NCBI RefSeq assembly: GCF_000143415.4
Contig: NW_003314261.1
Coordinates: forward strand, 682,001 to 746,000
Direction: 5' to 3'
DNA: 64,000 nt
From: Selaginella moellendorffii
Lineage: Eukaryota; Streptophyta; Lycopodiopsida; Selaginellales; Selaginellaceae
Notes under the pieces: generated by a model
The model's input: only the letters and a program-made list of their open reading frames with translations
The model's database searches: none
What the model was told of the DNA's origin: nothing
Program-made: the position numbers and the translations under genes
In this document: positions 1 to 9,814 of the stretch, piece after piece
How the letters are laid out: the number at the start of each line of letters is the position of its first letter
Numbering within the stretch: the first letter of the stretch is position 1

Positions 1-612
1 GCTGCAAGAACTGTGTTATAAGAGACAGTGTCTCGTTGAGGCATGGAATAAAATATGAGTAGCGCATTTGTTAGATGCCCTGTTTGGGAATATGCTGAGA
101 GAAGTGTGATGATCGTCTTCTCCGGCAATGTGTCTCGATAGAGACTCCCGTCTCAGAGCAAAAGAAAGGAATCTTGGAGCATCAAATCAACAAAAAGAGC
201 AGAATATTTTCAAGGCCCAAAACAGTATTTGGAGATGGGAGGTAATCATTAACATTAGTTTAATGGCCCAATATAATGATCCAAACCTTTTAGGGTTTGG
301 ATTTTGGAGGCAATTGAGGTGGTGCCCACCCAATCAGTGCGAGATCAATTAGCCCCTGGTCACATTTAAATTCATATTACATTTCTATATGCATCTTCTA
401 AGATCTTTCTGGCATGGAAAAAAAACATTAAACTCAAAGGCTTATACTGCAAAAAAGATAAACTCTCTCATAAACTACAAGAATTGTATTGGAAGAGCTG
501 AGAGTAAAGATATATTAAATGCCCTGTTTGGAAATATAAAAAGTTATTGTGTCAACATTTTGCTTCACTTTAGTAATTTCTCAAAAGCATCAATGTTTCT
601 AAAAAATAATAA
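1..612. repeat. Diverged duplicated flank with tRNA 3'-end scrap
   Basis: No protein gene is recognised here. Two stretches resemble each other: about 1-110 and 478-545 share the order caagaa-tgt-tt-aagag followed by atgccctgtttggraata. Each is followed downstream by the 14-mer ggagatgggaggta, at 231-244 and again at 614-627. The second occurrence is the 3' end of the tRNA-Ala-like gene, so the first is probably a truncated, duplicated tRNA tail. Short ORFs in this stretch have no recognisable content. Confidence 0.4.
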
Positions 613-685
613 TGGAGATGGGAGGTATCGATCCTCCTACCTTCTACGTGCTGTGTAAATGCTCTACCAATTGAGCTACATCCCC
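613..685 (-). tRNA. tRNA-Ala(AGC)-like gene, possibly degenerate
   Basis: Read on the minus strand, this 73-base segment folds as a full cloverleaf. The acceptor stem is GGGGATG with CATCTCC, the D arm is GCTC-AATTGGTA-GAGC, the anticodon stem is TTTAC with GTAGA, and the T arm is GGAGG-ATCGATA-CCTCC. The arms closely match plant tRNA-Ala and the loop ACAGCAC puts AGC at the anticodon. Two loop positions are odd: position 33 is C instead of the near-universal U, and position 32 is A. The gene may therefore be a pseudogene or poorly functional copy. Minus-strand internal promoter boxes A and B are present in outline within the D and T arms. Confidence 0.75.
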
Positions 686-1159
686 TGATTATTGGCATTA
701 GAGGATTTCATTAGTAGTTTTTTACTTGGGCTTGGATTTTGGGTTGCGAGCGCATCTAAAGACTGTGGAACATCGACTGGAAGATCGATCCAAGACACTG
801 GAAGATTGAGGTGAGGCAATCGAGAGGAGCATTCATCTATGAGGCACCAAGTTAGTTTGGGGATTCCAATGCGCTCTTCCCGCCAATCAGTAGACGAGGA
901 GATTGCTCGAGATCAACACGCTGCTGGTGACATTCGTCTCTGAGGCGCCATCCACGGACAAGGTGCAATGCAGGAGAGCACGCGATGGAGAGAGCGCTTC
1001 TCTGCTCTTCCTTGTGCGCATTCTATGTGGTCTTGCCCAGTTTCACTCTACGATTCTTACAGAGTAGCCAAATCTCGCGCCCACGAAAGTTCATACGAGC
1101 CGCTACACCATGCCATCATCGATGGCCTTTGGTATCTCACCAAGCCATCGGATATAGAC

Positions 1160-2090
1160 TGAAACTCGAGGCTGGCTGAGGACGAAAGAGATGACCATTC
1201 GGATGAAAGTGGAAACTGCGTCAGAGGTATGATCCATCGCTCAAGTTTTTGCAAAGTTCTCATTGATAAGACAATGGCGACGAAGTTGATATGGAGTCTC
1301 TCGTTACTGTTAAAGTATATGATCCACGGGTGTTTGAGCTTCCCAGAGTCAACGATACCTGGGTCACGGTTTTGGTGATTGGAGAAACGAAAACGCTGTG
1401 AGCAATAAGATGAACCGCCAGAAAAACCAGGCAAACCATGGTCACCGGCTATCTTGGATTCGAGATTTACAACATCGAGCCTCCAGATACCATCAAATGT
1501 TCTCTATGTCCAAAATACTCTCTTGTGATTCCTGTTCCTTGCACTTAAAATCAGGTACTGCGATTCTTCCTACCAGGTGAAAGATCTTAAATCTTTTTTG
1601 GTTGGAACTCTATCGACGAAAAACTTCTTTTCAAACTCATTTGCAGCTTGATCCTGGTAGGCTTCGAGGCCTCTTCCTGCTATCTGCGGCTTCCACCCCG
1701 AGGTAGATCGGCGATTACGATCTCGTCGAAGATGGTAAAAACGACCTCTATAAGTTTGAGGAAGAGATTTTGGAGCCCTTGACGTCGTGGCAGCTTGAAT
1801 GGATCCACATTCTTCGACTTCACATAGAGTCCATAGAGTTTGGAGTCAGCTCCCAACCCCTGGAACGCAATCACACAACTTGGATGAACAAATTGCTTAG
1901 ATATGATCTCCCACCTCGAATGCCTGCTTGACAAGAGAAACTCCGGCGTTATAGCCATCACTGTCGCCGGTGCTAGAAAACCGAAGCCCTCACCTGTGGA
2001 TCAATTGTAAACTTCCACGAATTTAAAGTACTTGTAGAAATGAGATAAGTTTACCAGGTATGTTGCCTTTCACAAGAGCTGAATTCATGG
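1160..2090 (+). pseudogene. Unrecognised exon-like blocks, plus strand
   Basis: I do not recognise a gene here, but several short plus-strand stretches read like real protein. Near 1280-1402 a frame gives MESLVTVKVYDPRVFELPRV and ends in a stop. Near 1438-1550 another frame gives MVTGYLGFEIYNIEPPDTI. Near 1708-1930 a third gives YDLVEDGKNDLYKFEEEILE and continues for about 60 residues. They lie in different frames with possible short introns between them, but I could not join them into one consistent model. This is either a spliced unknown gene or a decayed one. Confidence 0.25.
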
Positions 2091-2149
2091 CTGTAACTGC
2101 TCTTCGGACGTTTGTCAATCTTCTCATAAACTGGGGCATGGGACACACC

Positions 2150-3266
2150 ACTAACCTGCATGTATAAAGTTCATGAACTGATCCGACAAACACCAAAAAA
2201 CAAGAGGATCACCACCAATTCCACAACATTGCAAAGAGCAGCATTGGGATGGTAGACAATCAAGTTCGCACCTGAGGAAAATACCTGAAAGAAAGAAAAT
2301 AAAAATAAAAAGAACAAGCAGACAGTTCAATGCCATACAAACACAAAACGAATGTAATACCTTCTCAGCCATCCCCATGGCACCATAGAGAGCTTCATTC
2401 CAGTGTCCTACCACCTTGGGAAAAGGACAAGAAAAATAATGACACTTTTGTAAGTTTTTCACTGTACCTCAATCGACAAGTAGCTCGCTAGAACAGTAAG
2501 CTGTTGTCGTCAACCAAGGCAACTTCGGCCCTAGGAAGTTCCACATGTTAGCATTGGAAAGCATACACATTTAATTACCTCAAGGCTTCAGCAGGTCAAG
2601 AGATGTTTGAGAGCCTTTAGTTCTTGCAAAAAGTACAACCGGCCAACATACTCCTGGAAGCATAATAAATAATAGTCATTAGTAATCGCTTCGATGAGCA
2701 GTGTGTATTCTTCAACTCCATGCAAAGTAGCTCAAGCCAGAAAGATCGATGAAAATCAGTGTCATAACAAAACAGTTTGAAGCCCGCAAGACCTACAAAA
2801 CGAAGTCACACATCAAATCTGGAAATGAGAAGACGCCTACATACATGATTTGGAGAATGACCGGAGGCCGTCATTGAAAGAGTTCACAGAATCCGACGAT
2901 GCACTATCATTCTGGAAACAAGAATATAAAGAATAGATGAAACATACCAAGCAAAACTTTAACTATAAAGTGAGAGGGGAGATCATCGCTTCTCATCCTC
3001 AAAATCTCTGCCAGTTCAAGGAAATCCCCTCCGCCGTATGTAGAGCCAACCTGCTTGTTCAAACAGTATGTATATAAGTAACAGTGAAGAAAAATCCCTG
3101 GGCCATAACCTGCAAGAGATCCGCTATTCCGAGCCAGAAACTGCTTCGCGTTTGTAATGGAATTGAAGGTTCCTCTCCACGACTCAGCACAAAAATTGAA
3201 GGTCCCAATCCCATCACACGCCGCAAAGATAATCTCGTTTGCATAGGTGCCTACACAGACTTCAGG
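2150..3266 (-). pseudogene. Unrecognised multi-exon gene or relic, minus strand
   Basis: Several minus-strand blocks bounded by plausible splice sites read as protein. They are 3266-3110 (start PEVCVGTYANEIIFAACDGI), 3050-2948 (start VGSTYGGGDFLELAEILRM), about 2911-2830 (NDSASSDSVNSFNDGLRSF), and 2430-2385 (GHWNEALYGAMGMAEK) joined through a 76-base intron to about 2310-2230 (VFSSGANLIVYHPNAALC). The family is not recognised. The phases of the first three blocks do not fit together with the obvious donor and acceptor sites, so this may be a broken gene rather than a working one. Confidence 0.3.
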
Positions 3267-3570
3267 CTGAAGAGAAGAAGAGAAGAAGAGCGGAAGCTAC
3301 AATGGACAAAGATGACTCCAAAGGATAGTCGTATATAATATCAAGGATATATATACATGATGAAGAGACACGCCTCTAGCTTACACTTGGATCAATGAAG
3401 TGGCACTCCTGCCACCTAAGAGAGTGTATACCTCAACATAGGCACCTGTCGATTTCATGTTCATGCTGACGTCCACAGAGCATCCAGAGCTTCTGCAATC
3501 TCCATTCTTCACTACAAATGATCTTATCACCACACATGATACAGAATAGGCCTTTGCAGAGCTTTAGAGT

Positions 3571-4174
3571 ACTAGTGTAAGCAACCAAAGAGAACGACTT
3601 GAGAGACGATCCATGGGGTTCAAATATAGAGGGAAAGGGCCCATGAACAAGAGTGCACCCCCTTTTCCAATCGGTTAAGGGTCTTGGGATAGTTGGGGTT
3701 AAGCGTCATTGGGTTTGAATAGTACTGGGCTGGGTGACCTCCCGGGAAGTTCAAATTCAAAAGCTTACATTTGGTATCAGAGCGGTCTCGGGTCCGACTC
3801 TGTTGGTTGGCTAAGGGAATCGCACCACATGTTGATTGACATCTGGCTGGTCCAGTTTGCTCCCGCTGGGCTCGACCCGAGGGGTAGGGTGTCAAGAGAG
3901 CGGGGCTCTCGGGAGAGCTGTGGCTCTCAGCTTCCGTTCACGAGGGCGTGAACTTGCAGGGAAGCGTGGTGGATTATAAGCAACCAAAGGGAACGACTTG
4001 AGAGACGATCCATAAAGGTTCAAATATAGAGGGAAAGGGCCCATGAACAAGAGTGCACCCCCTTTTCCAATCGGTTAAGGGTCTTGGGATAGTTGGGGTT
4101 AAACGTCCTTGGGTTTGAATAGTACTGGGCTGGGTGACCTCCCGGGAAGTTCAAATTCAAGAGCTTACAACTAG
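3571..4174 (+). mobile_element. Complete TRIM (miniature LTR retrotransposon) with 5-bp TSD
   Basis: Two direct repeats bound this element: a 5' LTR at 3576-3769 (194 bp, TG...CA) and a 3' LTR at 3975-4169 (195 bp, first dinucleotide TA). Two bases after the 5' LTR, at 3772-3783, lies TGGTATCAGAGC, the standard plant primer-binding site complementary to initiator tRNA-Met. The internal part is only about 205 bp and encodes nothing. The 5-bp target-site duplication ACTAG is intact at 3571-3575 and 4170-4174. Small LTRs, tiny non-coding interior and an intact PBS are the definition of a TRIM. Such elements depend on enzymes supplied in trans. Further copies lie at 12566, 54978 and 59994. Confidence 0.9.
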
Positions 4175-4252
4175 GTTCCATTGGGTTTGAATAGTACTGG
4201 GCTGGGTGACCTCCCGGGAAGTTCAAATTCAAGAGCTTACAACTAGGTTCCA
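4109..4252 (+). repeat. 72-bp tandem duplication across the TRIM 3' boundary
   Basis: The segment 4109-4180 is repeated at 4181-4252 with essentially perfect identity. Each unit holds the last 61 bases of the TRIM 3' LTR, the ACTAG target-site copy and six flanking bases, so the duplication arose after the TRIM inserted. Confidence 0.9.
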
Positions 4253-4409
4253 GGTCGCTTACAAGGCCCTAGCCATTCCATCAGCTGATCTTCCAGAGGT
4301 AAGAAACAACGTGGGTTCCCGGCCTCCGGTTCCAAGTCGCTTACAAGGCCCTAGCCATTCCATCGGCTGATCTTCCAGAGGTAAGAAACAACGTGGGTTC
4401 CCGGCCTCC
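4246..4409. repeat. 82-bp tandem duplication
   Basis: Two adjacent copies, 4246-4327 and 4328-4409, differ at only a couple of positions (for example cagctgatc against cggctgatc). Each carries the end of the unrecognised minus-strand reading frame described below. It abuts the 72-bp duplication, so two independent tandem duplications lie side by side. Confidence 0.9.
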
Positions 4410-5000
4410 GTCAACTTTCTCAAAATGTAACCTTGCCGCTGACACGTTCTCCTGTTGCTGAAAGAACGAAACTTCACTTGCGGGGCCGTCTGGCAACGAA
4501 GCTTCACCTTCGAGAGGGTTAAGGACAAGCTTGTCACCCTCCACCTTCACGAGTCCAATCGGGTCCAGCATGCAGGAGTCGATGCCTATCAAGTAGACAG
4601 GCCTGGGAGGGAAGCCATTGCTCAAGTTCTCGATTGCTAGCTAGTTCCCGTAGGAGCAAAGCTGAGGCAGGGTCTTGGAATGCCACTCGGCCACAGAATT
4701 TGTGTTGAGATCCAAAATCGTATTCTATCCGCTCCAATCAACATGAAAACTTTGTTTGCAAGTTGTTTTTCATCTGCACCCCGGCAAGTCCTCCCTGAAC
4801 TGCACCAAGTGCTTTCGAGAGATGGTTTGCACAGCGTAGTCTCGCTCCACGGAATCAAGGCGATATACCGCAGAAGAATCCGCAGGGGCCCTCTCATCGT
4901 TTGGGATAAACCTTACCACCCATTGACCTCAAGCGCGATATTCCACCGATGGAACGTAGCGAATTAGTTCCAAGGATATTCCCTCCTTGATTTAACATTT
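4250..5000 (-). pseudogene. Fragment of an unrecognised protein gene
   Basis: On the minus strand a frame from about 4650 to 4410 reads IENLSNGFPPRPVYLIGIDS and continues for about 80 residues with a clean protein-like composition, then runs into the 82-bp tandem duplication and stops at 4259 or 4341 depending on frame. Upstream, about 4740-4650, a different frame reads YDFGSQHKFCGRVAFQDPAS. A stop codon separates the two unless an intron ends near 4643. I do not recognise the family; no start codon with a convincing leader is visible. Confidence 0.3.
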
Positions 5001-5133
5001 CAAACACTAAGAGTTCTCGTCCATCGATCACAATGGCTCGCTTTTAAGGATTTCTTCCTAGAACACAATTCGAGTGAAATTCCATAGCAAGAGAGCGTCG
5101 GCGAATGGAGTTCAACTCTCTTTAGATCAAACG

Positions 5134-7614
5134 CTATTGTCTACCTTCATTATCATCGTCATCTTTTTTTCTCTCTTGCTCGCCTTCTTCCAACGGCAAT
5201 AGAAGCTTGTTCTCTAACACATCACCGATGTTCTTCCAGCCTCGATCTCTCATCTTCCTCATCAACTTGGCCACCTCGTGCTGCTGTCCAGTCTTCACGT
5301 AGAGATTATACAGCAAAACATACGGCGTGGAGCTCGCGGGATCCAACTCCACGAGCTTCTCGCCGACTTTAGCAGCAAACTCGACGTTCTTGTGAAGAAT
5401 GCAAGCGCTCAAGAGCGCTGTCCACACCACTTGATCCGGCTCAAAAGGCATCGTCTCCACGAGCTCCTCGGCCTCTCGCAATCGCCCAGCCCGCCCAAGA
5501 ACGTCGATCATGGAGCAAAAGTGGTGGATCCGCGGCTCTATCCCGTGATCGTCACGCATCGATGCGAAGAACTTCTTGGCTTCCTCGACTCTTCCAAAGT
5601 GGCTGCATGCTCCAAACAACCGGAGAAAGGTCTGCTCGTTTGGATCAACGCCCTCGAGATCCATGATCTGGAGAGCATCGTTCCGGAGGCCGACCACGAC
5701 CGAGCACGACACCGAGTCCTTCTCGGGCATGGAATCGAAGAGCTCGGTGGCCTTGTCTTCACAACCCGCTCGGACGTAAGCAGCGGTCATGGCTGTCCAC
5801 GACACAACGTTGGCTTTGCTCGAGAGGGAGAGATCGTCAAAGACTGTCTTGGCGGATTCGAGGCGCCCGGCGGTGGCGTAAGCTCCGATCATCGCATTGG
5901 CAGTGGCGGTGTGCTGCTCGGGCACGATCTGGAACACCGCCCTCGCCTCTTCCAATCGCCCATTGTTCGCAAATGCCGACACGAGGATGCTCCATGCAAG
6001 AGTCTCTCGCTGTGGCATCGCGCGGAAGATTTTCATAGCCTCGTCAAGATGGCCGTTCTGGGTATGAGCCGCGATGAGAGTCGTCCACGCCCGAGCGTCA
6101 CGCTTTGGCATTTGATCGAATGTGGCCTTGGATTTCTCCAGGAGATTGCTCTGCGCGTAGGCGAGGACGATCGCAGTCCAGGAAACGATGTCCCTGCCCG
6201 GCATTTTCTCGAAGATCTGGAGCGTTTCCTCCAAACATCCTTCCTGGGCATACGCCGACAGCAAGATCGTCCACGAAAACACATCCCTGACCGCGATCTG
6301 GCCAAAAACCTCGCTTGATTTCTCCAGAAAACCATTCTGGGCATAGCCCTGGAGCATCGAGTTCCAGGAGATCACGTCCCGCCACGGCATCCGCGCGAAG
6401 AAGAACTCCGCCTCGTTTAAATCCCCGCGCGCGGCAAAGGCGGCAAGCACATTGGTCCACGTGGCGACATCCGGCTGCGCCATGGTGGCAAACAGCGTTT
6501 TGGCTTTCTCCGGGAAGCCATTGACGCCATACCCCTGGATCATCGAGTTCCAGGCGTGGGAATCCCACTGCGGCATCGAATTGAAGAGCTTCTCGGCCTC
6601 TCCCAGCTGTCCAGCGATCGCGTACGCCGGGAGGAGCGCATTCCAGGAAACGAGATTCCTCGACGGCATCCGATCGAACAAGCTGCGCGATTCGTCGATC
6701 CGGCCCTCTTGCGCGAGGCCCTGCAGCGCCGCGGTCCAGGTGACCACATCGCGCTGTGGGATTCGATCGAAGAGCGCGATCGCGTCGGCGGCATGGCCAT
6801 GGAGGGCCAGCGCCGCCACGATCGCGTTGTGGGCAACGAGGTCGCGGGTGGGCATTCGATCGAAGATGGCGATCGACTCCCGCAGCGATCCGGCCTGCGA
6901 GAAGCCGGCGATGAGCGCCGTCCAGGAGACGATGCTCCTCTCAGGCATCGAATCAAAGAGCTTTTTCAAGCTTTCCAAATGCCGCTCGCGGGCAAATGCT
7001 GAGGCTATGGCGTTCCAGGCCACAACATTCCTCGCGGGCATGGAATCGAATAAGCAGTACGCCTGCTGTGTCGATCCCACCTGTGCGTATGACGAGACGA
7101 TCGCCGTCCAAGAGACGAGATCTCTCCTGGGCATAGAATCGAAGAGACTCTTGGCGTACTCCAGATGCCCATGAAGGGCATATGCCTGGAGCAAGATGTT
7201 CCAGGAGAAGCAATTGGGCGATTGAATCGCATCGAAAGCCGATCGGGCCTCGAGGAGCTTGCCGCATTTCGCGTACATGTCGATGAGGAGATTGGAGAGG
7301 ATTGTGGGAGGCGGGCGGCGGTGATTGGCGATGCTGTGGTGGACGCGGCGGCCAGCGGAGATGTCCCTGGCGGCGGTGCACGACCGGAGGAGCCGTCCCA
7401 AGCGCTTGACGCGCTCCTCGTCCTCCTCCTCGCCTTGCTCGTCATGGTGCTGGTCATCGATTGCGATTGACGATGTAGTAAACGATCGAGCGATCCAGAG
7501 AAGAGGGCGATGAACGAACGATCTCGCAATCCAGAGGAAAGGCCGATGATCAAACGATCTGGCGATCCAGAGAAGAGGGCGATGACCATTCCATTTCTTT
7601 GACAAAAGTGACAT
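5134..7614 (-). CDS. PPR protein, S-motif array with E-type tail
   Basis: This is an intronless gene for a sequence-specific RNA-binding pentatricopeptide repeat protein of 826 residues, expected in a mitochondrion or chloroplast where such proteins edit, splice or stabilise transcripts. I chose the ATG at 7614; a GTG two codons upstream is not a plant start. About 16-17 consecutive 31-residue S-type motifs follow, recognisable by the pattern LFDSMPxRDLVSWTAI, with almost none of the usual P/L spacing. The C-terminus has a last P2/L2/S2-like block (GACSHFGRVEEAKKFF, then CSMIDVLGRAGRL) and an E1/E2-like block (WTALLSACILHKNVEFAAKV...YVLLYNLYVKTG). No DYW deaminase domain is present, so editing would need a partner. 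The tail ends in a charged stretch (KKDDDDNEGRQ). The N-terminal 48 residues hold a three-fold 12-residue repeat (separate entry). Confidence 0.93.
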   Translation of the reverse strand: MSLLSKKWNGHRPLLWIARSFDHRPFLWIARSFVHRPLLWIARSFTTSSIAIDDQHHDEQGEEEDEERVKRLGRLLRSCTAARDISAGRRVHHSIANHRRPPPTILSNLLIDMYAKCGKLLEARSAFDAIQSPNCFSWNILLQAYALHGHLEYAKSLFDSMPRRDLVSWTAIVSSYAQVGSTQQAYCLFDSMPARNVVAWNAIASAFARERHLESLKKLFDSMPERSIVSWTALIAGFSQAGSLRESIAIFDRMPTRDLVAHNAIVAALALHGHAADAIALFDRIPQRDVVTWTAALQGLAQEGRIDESRSLFDRMPSRNLVSWNALLPAYAIAGQLGEAEKLFNSMPQWDSHAWNSMIQGYGVNGFPEKAKTLFATMAQPDVATWTNVLAAFAARGDLNEAEFFFARMPWRDVISWNSMLQGYAQNGFLEKSSEVFGQIAVRDVFSWTILLSAYAQEGCLEETLQIFEKMPGRDIVSWTAIVLAYAQSNLLEKSKATFDQMPKRDARAWTTLIAAHTQNGHLDEAMKIFRAMPQRETLAWSILVSAFANNGRLEEARAVFQIVPEQHTATANAMIGAYATAGRLESAKTVFDDLSLSSKANVVSWTAMTAAYVRAGCEDKATELFDSMPEKDSVSCSVVVGLRNDALQIMDLEGVDPNEQTFLRLFGACSHFGRVEEAKKFFASMRDDHGIEPRIHHFCSMIDVLGRAGRLREAEELVETMPFEPDQVVWTALLSACILHKNVEFAAKVGEKLVELDPASSTPYVLLYNLYVKTGQQHEVAKLMRKMRDRGWKNIGDVLENKLLLPLEEGEQERKKDDDDNEGRQ
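7475..7585 (-). repeat. Three 36-bp repeats coding a tandem presequence
   Basis: Within the PPR N-terminus three near-identical 12-residue units (HRPLLWIARSFD, HRPFLWIARSFV, HRPLLWIARSFT) are encoded by about 36-bp tandem repeats of the type gatccagagaagagggcgat. The units are rich in Arg, Leu, Ile and Trp and contain almost no acidic residue, like an organelle-targeting amphipathic helix. A role in import is inference. Confidence 0.8.
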
Positions 7615-7725
7615 CCCCACATTGTTCTTAAACCATTTAAAACGAAGTTAAGTTTAGGGTTTATGGTCTATGAGATTATTCCATAGTACATTCTCTCAAG
7701 TTGAGAATATTCTACAGTATATGCT

Positions 7726-9810
7726 TTAAGTTATTCCATGATCTCTTTGCTTGTAAATGTTCTCCATGAGTACGTAGGCATAGCTCGATCCATCTCTCGT
7801 CTCTTCCACTCCCAGCAGCGCCTCGAATGCCACTCGCCCAATCTCCAAGTTCTTCCACTTCTCACACCCCGCGAGAAGGATCGTCCATCCCACCGCAGTC
7901 GGCTTGAAAGGCATCGATCTGAGGAGCTCCACCGCGGCCTGGAGCTCATTCGCGCGGCACAGCAGATCCACCACGCAAATGTAGTGCTCCACGCACGGCT
8001 GGATCCCAAACTTTTGCTCCATCGTGTCGAAGAGCTTCCTCCCGGCTTGGATCCGGCCAGAGTGGCTGCAAGAGCTCAGCACACACTGCAAGGTGGTGGC
8101 GTCTGGATCCACGCCTTCGCCCAGCATCCTCTCGAAGAGCTCCAAGGCTCGATCGCTCTCGCCACTGCGGCTCAATCCAGCGAGCAGCGCGGTCCAAGTT
8201 GCTTTCCCGCTCCGGGACGATGGGAGCGAGTCGAAAACTTGCTGGGCTTTCGCCACCTCGCCGTATCTTCCATAGACATCGATGATCGAGGTGGCGAGCG
8301 GAGAATCGAAGTGGACGAGCGCTCCATACCTGTTGATCTCGGCGTGAACTGCTAGAGTTGCGTCCAGGCTCTGGCAAGCTTTGAGAGCGGCGACGAAAGT
8401 CGGGCTCTCGGGAACCAGGCCTTCGTCTCTCATGAGCTCCAAGCAGTGGAGTGCCGAGGCCTCTTCCCCGCTTGAGGCGTAGCCGAGCACCAAAACTGTC
8501 CACGAGAAGACGTTCCGGTTGAGCAAGCCATCGAAGACTCTGCGAGCGTCCACCATGCTTCCACAGCTCGCGTACATGCTCACGAGCGTACTGGCAACGA
8601 AGCTGTCCAATTGAAATCCCCGCCTCGACACCTCCGAGTGGAGAGCCATGCCTCTCTCCAGCGAGGAAAGCTTGACAACTCCTCCTGTTTCTAGCGTCTG
8701 GCCTTCCTCTTCACTCGCCAAGCTCGAGCAGGCCTTGAGAACCGTGGAGTAAGTCCGAGTGTTTGGAGCAGCGGAGCTTTTGAGCCGTCGCATGGAATCG
8801 AAGACTCGGACGGCCATCTCGGGCTCTCCATTCTCCACGTACGCATGGAGCATTGCGTTCCAGAGCACGACGTCGTCGAGAAAGAGCACGAAACTCTTGT
8901 CGAAAACCATCCGAGCGTCGAGCAAACTTCCACAGTTGGAGTACATATCCACCAGCGAGCTCGCTACAAACTTGTTGGCCTCGTTGCATCCGAGCTCCAC
9001 AGCCTGCGAGTGAATCGCCATCCCTCTCTCCAAACACCTCAGCTTCACGGCCTTTCCGCCAATCTCCTCGAAAGCCTCCTCCTTGGAAGCAATGCCCGAG
9101 CACGCCTTGAGAGCCGCCACGAAAACTCTAGCGTCGGGCGAGCACGAGCTTTCCATCTTCATGCGATCGAAGCACAGCAAAGCCAGCCCCGCCTCGTCGT
9201 TCTCGACGTGTCCCAGCATCAGCACTGTCCAGGAGACGCAGCTATGGATCGCCATCCTATCGAAAACTCTGCGAGCTTCCACCGTGGAGCCGAGCTTGGC
9301 AAGCATCTCCATCACCGCATTCGCGACTTTGATGTCCGAGTCGATGAATCCCTTTGCCGCTGCTCCGGAGTAGACCCTCATCCCAGTTTCCATCCACCAG
9401 CCTGCATCTTGCTTGGGGGAGCTTTCGGCGAGACGCGAGCAAGCCTTGGCAGCAGCAAGATAGATTCCTTCCATGCCTGTGAGAGGTTCTAGACCCGGAC
9501 TAACATATCCCAGCATCCACGGATCCACACCACGCAGCAATGCTCCGGGCATGGAATGCAAAGCGCTGTGAGCTTCTACCATGTTGCCACATCGAGCACA
9601 AATGCGGATTAAGGCGCTGGGCACGGCAATGCTGGAAATCCCCGTGGTAGCGTGGATCCTCCTCCCGGTTTCTACATCCCTGGTGCTGCGACACACCTGG
9701 AGCGTTGCGGCATGGAAGGATTGCTGGAGGAGCCGCCATGGATTTGGAAATGTACCTGGATGCAAGAGCCTCGCAGCCACGACCTTAAACCCTAAACGCT
9801 TTAATTCCAA
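7726..9810 (-). CDS. PLS-type PPR protein without an obvious ATG
   Basis: An open frame of 694 residues encodes a PLS-class PPR protein with alternating P, L and S motifs (MVFDKSFVLFLDDVVLWNAM, VFDGLLNRNVFSWTVLVLGY) and GxxVHxxxxxxG-like spacers typical of plant organelle PPRs. The C-terminal block (CVVDLLCRANELQAAVELL, then VGWTILLAGCEKWKNLEIGR) is an E1-like motif followed by a shortened E2; no DYW domain is seen. The frame opens at 9810 with TTG, not ATG. The first in-frame ATG is at 9582, inside the first clear PPR motifs, giving 618 residues. An out-of-frame ATG at 9832 reads 15 codons to a stop. The true start may lie in an upstream exon, or the start codon has been lost. The gene lies 112 bp downstream of the neighbouring PPR on the same strand. 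Confidence 0.85.
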   Translation of the reverse strand: MELKRLGFKVVAARLLHPGTFPNPWRLLQQSFHAATLQVCRSTRDVETGRRIHATTGISSIAVPSALIRICARCGNMVEAHSALHSMPGALLRGVDPWMLGYVSPGLEPLTGMEGIYLAAAKACSRLAESSPKQDAGWWMETGMRVYSGAAAKGFIDSDIKVANAVMEMLAKLGSTVEARRVFDRMAIHSCVSWTVLMLGHVENDEAGLALLCFDRMKMESSCSPDARVFVAALKACSGIASKEEAFEEIGGKAVKLRCLERGMAIHSQAVELGCNEANKFVASSLVDMYSNCGSLLDARMVFDKSFVLFLDDVVLWNAMLHAYVENGEPEMAVRVFDSMRRLKSSAAPNTRTYSTVLKACSSLASEEEGQTLETGGVVKLSSLERGMALHSEVSRRGFQLDSFVASTLVSMYASCGSMVDARRVFDGLLNRNVFSWTVLVLGYASSGEEASALHCLELMRDEGLVPESPTFVAALKACQSLDATLAVHAEINRYGALVHFDSPLATSIIDVYGRYGEVAKAQQVFDSLPSSRSGKATWTALLAGLSRSGESDRALELFERMLGEGVDPDATTLQCVLSSCSHSGRIQAGRKLFDTMEQKFGIQPCVEHYICVVDLLCRANELQAAVELLRSMPFKPTAVGWTILLAGCEKWKNLEIGRVAFEALLGVEETRDGSSYAYVLMENIYKQRDHGIT

Positions 9811-9814
9811 ATAA

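Noticed and set aside
5278-6318. 346-codon plus-strand ORF opposite the first PPR gene
   Set aside because: It is the antisense shadow of the PPR array; its sequence has no domain and mirrors the repeat periodicity of the real gene.
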